DNA from: CAYRGG01 sp964423745
GTDB taxonomy: Bacteria > Pseudomonadota > Gammaproteobacteria > Competibacterales > Competibacteraceae
DNA: 21,498 nt
Direction of reading: 5' to 3'
Assembly (NCBI GenBank): GCA_964423745.1
Contig: CAYRGG010000061.1
Coordinates: 1-21,498 of the forward strand
The notes beneath the pieces are model-generated. The model did not search any database. It was not told the origin of the DNA and saw only the letters and a list, made by a program, of their open reading frames with translations. Below, one piece after another: positions 15,429 to 21,498 of the stretch; the first letter of the stretch is position 1; each line of letters opens with the position of its first letter. The position numbers were made by a program, and so were the translations under genes.

Positions 15429-16877
15429 TTAAGTCCGCGCCAGCTTGGCGGCAAGTTTGGCTTCGATGACCGCTTCTTCACGGTGCGCCATAACGATTGT
15501 CATCGCCACGTTGTAAACCATCATGAGAAAACCGCTGATGAAGAAAGCACCACCGATGGCTCGCCACACATAGGGTGTATGTAAAAACTCCACTGTTTCG
15601 ATAAAGGTATAAGACAAATTGCCATATTCGTCGAAGCCCCGCAGCATCAGCCCTTGCCCAATACCGGCCACCCACATGGCGGTGATATACAGTACGATAC
15701 CGATGGACGCCAGCCAGAAATGCACATAGATCAGCTTTTCACTGTACATGCGGGTATTATAAATACGCGGCACCATATGATAGAGGGAGCCAAAGGATAC
15801 CAAGGCAACCCACCCTAAAGCGCCGGAATGAACATGGCCAATGGTCCAGTCCGTATAGTGGGAAAGCGCGTTGACGCTTTTCAAAGACATCAACGGCCCC
15901 TCAAAGGTGGACATGCCATAGAAGGACAAAGACGTGATAAGAAATAACATAATGGGATCTGAGCGCAGTTTATCCCAAGCCCCCGATAGGGTCATAATGC
16001 CATTGATCATACCCCCCCAGGAAGGCAGCAGCAGGAGAATTGAAAAGGCTGCGGACAGAGTAGAAACCCAATCCGGCAATGCCGTCCAGTGCAAGTGGTG
16101 GCCACCGGCCCACATATAAAGAAAGATCAATGCCCAAAAGTGAATGATGGATAACCGATACGAGTAAACAGGCCGTCCAGCCTGCTTTGGCACAAAATAA
16201 TACATCATACCCAAAAAGGCGGCTGTCAAGAAAAACCCGACGGCGTTATGACCATACCACCACTGGGTCATAGCGTCTTGGGTACCCGAAAACAGGCTGT
16301 AGGATTTTGTTAAGCTGACCGGAACCACTAAATTATTAAAGATATGCAGAATCGCCACCGCCAAGATAAAAGCCAGATAAAACCAATTGGCCACATAAAT
16401 ATGCGGCTGGGTGCGGTGGCGCAAGGTCATTACAAAGACCCATAGATAAGATACCCACACGGCGGCGATAGCAATATCTAGGGGCCATTCGAATTCGGCA
16501 TATTCACGGCCCTGGGTAATACCCATCATATAGCTTAAGGCGCCTAGTCCTACACCGGCCTGCCAGCCCCAAAAGGTAAACTCAGCAACCCGAGGAAAAG
16601 CCAATGACACCTGGCTGGTACGCTGGACCACGTAGTAAGAGGTGGCAAAGAGGGCGCTGCCGCCGAAACCAAAGATCACTAAAGTGGTGTGTACAGGCCG
16701 TAGACGCCCAAAGGTGATGGCGGGAATATCAGAATTAAGGGATGGAAAGGCCAGCTCAAAGGCCGCATAGAGTCCGGCAAACATACCCAATAAGCCCCAG
16801 ACGACGGCCATAATGGTAAATTTACGCACGATGTCGTAGTTGTACTGCTCAGCCGATAATGCTGCGCTCTGAGCCAT
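15429..16877 (-). CDS. ccoN: cbb3 oxidase catalytic subunit CcoN
   Basis: 482 residues, about twelve membrane helices. Every residue that matters is found at a constant +3 offset from the Pseudomonas stutzeri enzyme as I remember it: low-spin heme b ligands His63 and His350, heme b3 ligand His348 (both in IGHVHSGALGW), CuB ligands His210 (QWWYGHNAVGF) and His260-His261 (MWAGGHHLHW), and the active-site Tyr254 that is cross-linked to the first CuB histidine. The gene has a strong ribosome binding site (AAGGAG, 6 bases before ATG). It is the first gene of the operon and reduces O2 with high affinity, for growth at low oxygen. Confidence 0.98.
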   Translation of the reverse strand: MAQSAALSAEQYNYDIVRKFTIMAVVWGLLGMFAGLYAAFELAFPSLNSDIPAITFGRLRPVHTTLVIFGFGGSALFATSYYVVQRTSQVSLAFPRVAEFTFWGWQAGVGLGALSYMMGITQGREYAEFEWPLDIAIAAVWVSYLWVFVMTLRHRTQPHIYVANWFYLAFILAVAILHIFNNLVVPVSLTKSYSLFSGTQDAMTQWWYGHNAVGFFLTAAFLGMMYYFVPKQAGRPVYSYRLSIIHFWALIFLYMWAGGHHLHWTALPDWVSTLSAAFSILLLLPSWGGMINGIMTLSGAWDKLRSDPIMLFLITSLSFYGMSTFEGPLMSLKSVNALSHYTDWTIGHVHSGALGWVALVSFGSLYHMVPRIYNTRMYSEKLIYVHFWLASIGIVLYITAMWVAGIGQGLMLRGFDEYGNLSYTFIETVEFLHTPYVWRAIGGAFFISGFLMMVYNVAMTIVMAHREEAVIEAKLAAKLART

Positions 16878-17109
16878 ACTGATCTCCTTACCTCATTGCT
16901 AACGAGTAAAACGCCATATTTATTAAAGGTTACTCAATGCGGGGAAACGTAGTAAAGATTATTCAAGTAGTAAATGAATAATACGGTGAGACACTAAGCC
17001 GTGAAAAGAGCACCTTACTTATCTACGACAACAGTGTACTAGAAATGATCCAACCCTCTCAATTAGCGCTTGCTAATTTTTTAATAGTAAAAGCCCTTAA
17101 AACAGGTTC
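16878..17109 (-). promoter_or_regulatory. Leader and control region of the cco operon
   Basis: 232 bases separate ccoN from the upstream HDOD-GGDEF gene, and this must hold any private promoter of the oxidase operon. The AAGGAG ribosome binding site is at 16884-16889. At 16961-16979 lies a perfect 5-bp inverted repeat, ATTCA-N9-TGAAT, which could be an operator or chance. I found no FNR/Anr box (TTGAT-N4-ATCAA), although such boxes usually control cbb3 operons. No convincing sigma70 pair stands out. Confidence 0.4.
17061..17082 (+). terminator. Hairpin with T-run, oriented for the plus strand
   Basis: AATTAGC-GCTT-GCTAATT forms a perfect 7-bp stem with a 4-base loop and runs directly into T residues up to 17082 on the plus strand. 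Read on the minus strand, where the flanking genes lie, the A-run comes before the stem and no T-run follows. As an intrinsic terminator it would therefore stop plus-strand transcripts, although no plus-strand gene lies nearby. The hairpin could still mark the end of the HDOD-GGDEF transcript. Confidence 0.45.
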
Positions 17110-18645
17110 TTAATTCAACGCCGCATAAGCGATAACCTGATCACGCCCGCCATGTTTAGCAGCGTACAGGGCTTGATCGGCCGCATTGAGCAAATCACCT
17201 ACGGTGGCAAAGTGTTGGTCACCCTCCATATGGGTGGCTAAACCAATGGATGCTGTCACCCGAAACGGTTGTGTGTTATCTGTGGTATGTCTTTGATCGC
17301 GCAGTTTCTCCACCAGTCGCGTTGCCAGAATATTGGCACCCTTATACCCAGTGCCAGGTAGCAACACGATGAATTCTTCACCGCCATAGCGAGCCACTAA
17401 ATCGGTCTTACGCACACTATCCGCCAGCAGCCGGGCCACCGACACCAATACTTGGTCGCCCACCATATGGCCATAACTGTCGTTGACCTGTTTGAAGTAG
17501 TCTAAGTCTACAAATGCGACGCTCAGAGGCCATCCTTCTTCACTAGCCCGCTGAAATTCCTTCTTCAAAGCCTCATCCAAGCCGCCCCGATTACACAAAC
17601 CGGTTAAAGCATCGAGACGATTTTGTTCTTCAAGAACTCGTGTACGGGATTCCAGTACTTCCGCAACGCGTTTTGCTTCCGCCGCCTCTTGAACCAGCCG
17701 AAGATTACGTAAGACCAATACTTCCTTGGCTTCAGACAAAATGCCAGCAATTTGTACGGAATCCACTAATTGCATTTCAAACAGCGTCGAAAATTCTGGC
17801 AATTTAGCGGATATAGTCTGCAATAAACTAAAATACCCCTGCTTATCGATGTCTAACCATTGCTGGGCCAACAGAGCGGTCTGGGTGGAAATTTTTTTAT
17901 CATTAGCCTGTAACCAAACATCCGCCAGGCGGCCTCCTAGCGCTACACAGTATACAAACGGCCGCATATCTTGGGGCACGTCGATAACTTCCGGGTCTTG
18001 ACCGCCCGCTACGGCCATGGGTAAATAGTCTGGTAAATTCCATTGGCGCAGTAACCATGCCCCGACACTTGCATGATCGGTGTTCAATTTTTTACGTTCG
18101 ACGGCAATTAAGCGTTCCGCATCCAACTGTTGGGCGCCTGTTGCGTCGACACTCATGGCTGCCGCCACATAGTTACCGTAATCATCGGGCAGAGCGCTAT
18201 CCAATGCCAACATCCCGATATCCCGGAGTAAACCTGCCAAAAACAATTGTTCCGGCGATCCAATAAGACATTGTTCGCTAAGACTACGGCAGGCAATAGC
18301 TGTCAACACAGAGCGACGCCAATAGAGGGTCGTATCAAAGGACGTTTTTGTGCTACCCAAGGAGGTTTTCAAAGAGAAGCTCAAACTGAGTGTCAACGCC
18401 GTGTTTAGACCCAGTAAGCTGACTGCTTGCCGAAGGTTATCGGTTTTACGTCGTTGCGCGTAGAGGGGGGAATTGGCTGCCTTAAGAAGCTTGGCGGATA
18501 GTACCGGGTCAGGGGATATAACTTTAGTCAACTCAACCAAACTTGCGTCTGGATCTTTGCCCAGTTCGAGGATTTGCAACGCAACACCTGGGAGAGACGG
18601 TAGTGAACGACAAAAACGTAGGCGCTGTTCCAAATCGGTGCGCAT
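17110..18645 (-). CDS. HDOD-GGDEF protein, probable diguanylate cyclase
   Basis: 511 residues. Residues 10-210 form an HDOD domain (SLPSLPGVALQILELGKDPD, then SPDPVLSAKLLKAANSPLYA); the HD pair is Arg-Asp in LLRDIGMLAL, as expected for this non-catalytic domain. A coiled coil at about 305-345 leads to a GGDEF domain (345-508) with LDALTGLCNRGGLDEAL, VDLDYFKQVNDSYGH and RYGGEEFIVLLPG. GGEEF at 421-425 is an active-type signature for making cyclic di-GMP from two GTP, and RKTD at 412-415 is a product-inhibition I-site at the standard spacing. There is no membrane segment, so it is cytosolic. The start is supported by GAGGAG 8 bases upstream. The signal sensed by the HDOD part is unknown. Confidence 0.93.
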   Translation of the reverse strand: MRTDLEQRLRFCRSLPSLPGVALQILELGKDPDASLVELTKVISPDPVLSAKLLKAANSPLYAQRRKTDNLRQAVSLLGLNTALTLSLSFSLKTSLGSTKTSFDTTLYWRRSVLTAIACRSLSEQCLIGSPEQLFLAGLLRDIGMLALDSALPDDYGNYVAAAMSVDATGAQQLDAERLIAVERKKLNTDHASVGAWLLRQWNLPDYLPMAVAGGQDPEVIDVPQDMRPFVYCVALGGRLADVWLQANDKKISTQTALLAQQWLDIDKQGYFSLLQTISAKLPEFSTLFEMQLVDSVQIAGILSEAKEVLVLRNLRLVQEAAEAKRVAEVLESRTRVLEEQNRLDALTGLCNRGGLDEALKKEFQRASEEGWPLSVAFVDLDYFKQVNDSYGHMVGDQVLVSVARLLADSVRKTDLVARYGGEEFIVLLPGTGYKGANILATRLVEKLRDQRHTTDNTQPFRVTASIGLATHMEGDQHFATVGDLLNAADQALYAAKHGGRDQVIAYAALN

Positions 18646-18749
18646 ATTTTGAGCTCCTCATAGCCTACCTGGCAGTATTAGATTTTTTTACTTGTAAACT
18701 TTATGGTTATAAAAAATATTTTTTTAAACTATATACTGCATTAGGATAT

Positions 18750-18778
18750 ATAATGTTTTTTCAGACAATTATTGTAAA
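18750..18778 (-). promoter_or_regulatory. Possible promoter for the HDOD-GGDEF gene
   Basis: The 134-base gap before the HDOD-GGDEF gene is extremely AT-rich and includes a 14-base A6-T-A-T6 type palindrome near 18711-18724. Directly after the upstream stop codon TTTACA (18778-18773) and CATTAT (18755-18750) are 17 bases apart on the minus strand. This would give a leader of about 95 bases. AT-richness makes chance matches likely. Confidence 0.3.
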
Positions 18779-18779
18779 A

Positions 18780-21498
18780 CTATAGTTGCCGAATCACGCG
18801 AAAACCTAAAAAGTATTCTTTTGAACTAATCGCTGCCTTATAACGATCAGCTAATTTAAGATTACCGGGTTCATCACTCCAAGAGCCGCCCCGGGCTACA
18901 AAAAACCGATGTCCCTGCTTGAACTCACAGCGCTGTGTCAAATTATAATCTTTGCGAAAGGCAGAACAAGTCCACTCTAAAACATTGCCCACCATATCAT
19001 AAAGTCCAAAATAATTGGTTTTATAGCGCCCTACGGGAGCTGTGTACAAATAGTTATCGTTACATGGCATGACGTTCCAGCTTTGATATATGTTTTTTAC
19101 TTCGAGCCCTGCCCCATTGGCGTACTGACAACCCTGGTCAGGCGTATCACCCCAATGATAAGCGGTCATTGTATTAGCCCGTGCAGCATATTCCCATTCT
19201 ACCTCTGTGGGAAGCCGATAGTGACGACCTGTTTGCGCCGATAACCAGTTTGTATAAGCGACTGCATCATTCCAGGTCACGTTGATGACTGGACGTTGCC
19301 CTCTTCCCCAGCCTTCATCGTTAGGCTTTTTTCTACCCGTCACTTCAGCAAAACGATCATACTCTGCAAACGTCACTTCATAGCGGCCAATGGCAAAACC
19401 CTGCTTAATAGATACTTGCTGTTGCGCAATTTGATAGCCATCACGATCATCCGCTGGCGCTCCTAGGACCGTAATACCTGGCGAAATAGTGACAAGCTCT
19501 GGCCCATAGCCCCCATCGGCAAGGGAGTCTCTAAACATGGCTGCAGCATCCAGAGCGGTAATGGCTACAGAAGCTTGACGGCTGTAACCACAGATAGGCG
19601 CACAGTTGTCTAAATATCGCTGATAAGCTTGGCGGGTATTTTGCTGCTTTGTTCGTTGATAAGCTGCGTCATCCTGAGCTTTACTTTCAGATTGATTGAG
19701 CCGCTCCTGTAAAGTCACCAATGCAGGTAGCGGCGACTTTATTGTTTTAGCTTGGTTTAACCACCGTCTCGCGTCAGCGTAGTTTTGTTGCAGCAAACTT
19801 TGCTCGGCAAATCTGCTATAGAGGTTGGTCAAGTTATGGCGACTTTCTGCAACGAAAGGATCAACAGGGTTTTGTGACTCTATTTGTTCTAACAGTTTGA
19901 TGAGATCTTGCTGCAGACTTAGCTCGCCAAGCCATTGGAATGTGGCCAGTGTTTCCGAGAATTGTTTTTTAAGAGCTTGTAGCTGGTTTTGCGTCTGGTG
20001 TTGTTCAATGGCTGCTTGAGCTTCATCACCATGCCAACAAGGGGGGCAACTCCGCAAATATAATTGGTAGGCGGCTATGGTGTCGATGCGTTGAGCGGCT
20101 GCAAAGGCTCTTTCATCCATTGCGCGTTGGCGCTGTTCTTCAGTTTGCCGCTGCATAGTCAGGGTTAGCGGCACCCTTTCCTTAGCGGCGAGGCCAGGGT
20201 TAACTAAAAGCCCATTGCCCGTATCCTTATGATTGTTATCTACTGGGCCAATCCCCTGGGCCACAGAAGTCATACCCTTGTTGAAACCGTCTAAGATAAA
20301 AGTGGCTACGCCCGCTGTGATTCCTATTATCAGCAGCACCCCTAAAATTTTTAAAGTACGCTGTTTACCCCACCCTGAGGAAGGTTTAGCCACATCCAAC
20401 CGGCGCACCAACTCCCCAGCACTGCCCGGACACCCCGCCCCGTGATAGGCCAGCGCTTGACGCAGCACCACCCACGCCATCTCCGTCAATCCCTCCGGCT
20501 TCACCGGCTCGGACCAGCCGCTACGCTCCCTCGGCGCCACTACCCCGCCCAACATCGGCCAGGTCTGCGGATCGCGCCCTAACAGCGTTTCTTCGCGACA
20601 GGCGGGCTTACCGGTGAGCATCTCATAGGCCAACGCCGCCAACGCCCCCACATCCTGCTTGAACCGCCCCGTCTCACCGCTATTGCCCTCAGCCACCGCC
20701 GCCTCACCCTCACCCAACGGCAAGCCCCCGCGCACTTGGCGCGGCTGATAGGTCAGCCCAAAGTCCACCAACCGCACCTCATCATCCGGCCCTACAAACA
20801 CATTCTCCGGCTTCAGATTGCGGTGCGCTAAACGATGCTCCCCATGGGCATAGTCCAACGCCGCGGCCATCGCCCGCAATAACTTCAACGTGCGCACCCA
20901 GCCTAACCCGCCTTGACCGTCCTCACCCAGCACTTGTGCTAAACTGCGCCCCGCACGATGGTCCACATAGTCCATCTCCACAAACGGCCATCCGTCCTCC
21001 CCTTGGCGCCACCCATACACCCGCACGATGTTCGCATGCTCGCACTGCGCCGTTATCCGACTGCGGGTTCTAATGCCTACTAAGGCGGCTCGCAAACTTA
21101 ACAAGTCACCTGACGCCGACAGCTGACCCTCTGCGTCACCTTGAGCCCCCCCTTGACTACCCTCGGCTAACCGGGGGGCAAAGACTTTGAGCACCTTGTA
21201 GCCGGGTTCACCCCGAGCTTGTGCGCTCAGCTCCCGGGCCAACCATACCCGGCTGGTATGCTGGTCCCCGAGCTTGCGCACCAAGCGAAAACGGTGATCC
21301 GCTGGGCCAATTTCAAAATCCGGCTCCAACAGCTCCAAGCGATGCACAAACGGGTTGAGATATACCGTGTCCTCGCTATTGCCCCCACGCTCCATTAGCG
21401 ATTGGGACGCTTCCAACCGGCGCACCAACTCCCCAGCACTACGCGGACACCCCGCCCCGTGATAGGCCAGCGCTTGACGCAGCACCACCCACGCCATC
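18780..21498 (-). CDS. Tandem pseudokinase / transmembrane / SUMF1-FGE-like protein (5' end outside window)
   Basis: 905 residues are visible and the frame is open at the right edge. Residues 1-28 are the tail of an earlier kinase-like copy. Residues 65-367 are a full Hanks-type fold: weak glycine loop (RLVRKLGDQHTSRVWLA), Lys104 in YKVLKVF, CEHANIVRVYGW, LAHRNLKPENVFV and LVDFGLT. The catalytic Asp is Asn227 and no APE motif is seen, so a pseudokinase is likely. One helix at 381-402 follows. The outer part has two similar helical repeats with Cys pairs (AAYQLYLRSCPPC at 475 and QAYQRYLDNCAPIC at 623). Residues 665-905 are a SUMF1/FGE fold: IGRYEVTFAEYDRF, RLPTEVEWEYAARA, VGNVLEWT, ARGGSWSD and LGFRV. 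The Cys pair of true formylglycine-generating enzymes after GGSW is missing, so that reaction is not expected. It is probably a cytosol-to-periplasm signalling or scaffold protein. Confidence 0.85.
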   Translation of the reverse strand, partial: MAWVVLRQALAYHGAGCPRSAGELVRRLEASQSLMERGGNSEDTVYLNPFVHRLELLEPDFEIGPADHRFRLVRKLGDQHTSRVWLARELSAQARGEPGYKVLKVFAPRLAEGSQGGAQGDAEGQLSASGDLLSLRAALVGIRTRSRITAQCEHANIVRVYGWRQGEDGWPFVEMDYVDHRAGRSLAQVLGEDGQGGLGWVRTLKLLRAMAAALDYAHGEHRLAHRNLKPENVFVGPDDEVRLVDFGLTYQPRQVRGGLPLGEGEAAVAEGNSGETGRFKQDVGALAALAYEMLTGKPACREETLLGRDPQTWPMLGGVVAPRERSGWSEPVKPEGLTEMAWVVLRQALAYHGAGCPGSAGELVRRLDVAKPSSGWGKQRTLKILGVLLIIGITAGVATFILDGFNKGMTSVAQGIGPVDNNHKDTGNGLLVNPGLAAKERVPLTLTMQRQTEEQRQRAMDERAFAAAQRIDTIAAYQLYLRSCPPCWHGDEAQAAIEQHQTQNQLQALKKQFSETLATFQWLGELSLQQDLIKLLEQIESQNPVDPFVAESRHNLTNLYSRFAEQSLLQQNYADARRWLNQAKTIKSPLPALVTLQERLNQSESKAQDDAAYQRTKQQNTRQAYQRYLDNCAPICGYSRQASVAITALDAAAMFRDSLADGGYGPELVTISPGITVLGAPADDRDGYQIAQQQVSIKQGFAIGRYEVTFAEYDRFAEVTGRKKPNDEGWGRGQRPVINVTWNDAVAYTNWLSAQTGRHYRLPTEVEWEYAARANTMTAYHWGDTPDQGCQYANGAGLEVKNIYQSWNVMPCNDNYLYTAPVGRYKTNYFGLYDMVGNVLEWTCSAFRKDYNLTQRCEFKQGHRFFVARGGSWSDEPGNLKLADRYKAAISSKEYFLGFRVIRQL
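20395..20481 (-). repeat. Direct repeat, copy 2 (pseudokinase module tail)
   Basis: These 87 bases match 21412-21498 at 85 positions, exactly 1017 bases (339 codons) away and in frame. They encode the last helix of the kinase-like fold (MAWVVLRQALAYHGAGCP onward to GELVRRL). Similarity stops sharply at 20394. Confidence 0.95.
21412..21498 (-). repeat. Direct repeat, copy 1 (continues beyond window)
   Basis: Partner of 20395-20481. The two differences lie at acgc versus gccc and change the residue after CP (Arg here, Gly in the other copy). The match runs to the last base of the window, so the true repeat is longer and probably a whole kinase-like module. Confidence 0.95.

Noticed and set aside
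15407..15481. Longer N-terminus for CcoO
   Set aside because: The extra 25 residues overlap ccoN, are unlike the family, and the internal ATG at 15406 has a good GGGAGA site.
18780..18900. Diversity-generating retroelement variable region at the end of the SUMF1-type domain
   Set aside because: The fold and the C-terminal position would fit, but the final codons are not enriched in AAY, and no reverse transcriptase or template repeat is present in the window.

Overview
The window looks like a chromosomal stretch from a gammaproteobacterium of roughly 50% GC. The support is the birA-coaX pair directly upstream of tRNA-Thr(TGT), a complete cbb3 oxidase operon of proteobacterial type, and an HDOD-GGDEF signalling protein. 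Large kinase-like/SUMF1 fusion proteins and QEGR-repeat Rpn proteins are, in my experience, frequent in sulfur-oxidising or otherwise metabolically complex gammaproteobacteria, but I cannot name the genus. Almost everything is on the minus strand, so the map reads functionally from right to left.

Right end (18780-21498, minus): a very large membrane protein, cut by the window edge. It has a kinase-like domain whose catalytic HRD aspartate is Asn (HRN), one transmembrane helix, a periplasmic helical linker with two Cys-pair repeats, and a C-terminal SUMF1/FGE-type domain. The window opens inside the tail of a preceding kinase-like copy. The copies are 339 codons apart and 85 of 87 compared bases match, so the gene carries pseudokinase modules in tandem. 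These are GC-rich, next to a much AT-richer C-terminal half. Then come an HDOD-GGDEF diguanylate cyclase (17110-18645) and the cbb3 oxidase operon in the order ccoN-O-Q-P-G-H-I-S (16877 to 8292). The ccoNOQP genes encode the high-affinity terminal oxidase. CcoG, CcoH, CcoI and CcoS are its copper and assembly factors. A possible 28-residue membrane peptide follows ccoS. birA and coaX (overlapping ATGA) and tRNA-Thr(TGT) end the housekeeping part.

Below the tRNA (1-6240) lies an accessory region in decay: a small coiled-coil gene, a type III-like restriction gene (res) reduced to a pseudogene, an intact MNT nucleotidyltransferase whose HEPN toxin partner is truncated to about 44 codons, an apparently intact vapBC toxin-antitoxin pair sitting exactly at the HEPN break, and a mod methyltransferase fused by an apparent deletion to the C-terminal tip of a UvrD-type helicase. 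A convergent plus-strand Rpn/DUF4351 gene tail with a 12-bp tandem repeat closes the left edge. I read this as the ruin of a res-MNT-HEPN-mod-(UvrD) defence operon placed at the 3' side of tRNA-Thr, where other gammaproteobacteria usually continue with tRNA-Tyr, tRNA-Gly, tRNA-Thr and tuf.

No stretch of more than 300 bases lacks a gene. The gaps at 267-534, 5724-5951, 16878-17109 and 18646-18779 hold only what is listed. I found no CRISPR array, IS transposase, integrase or origin.
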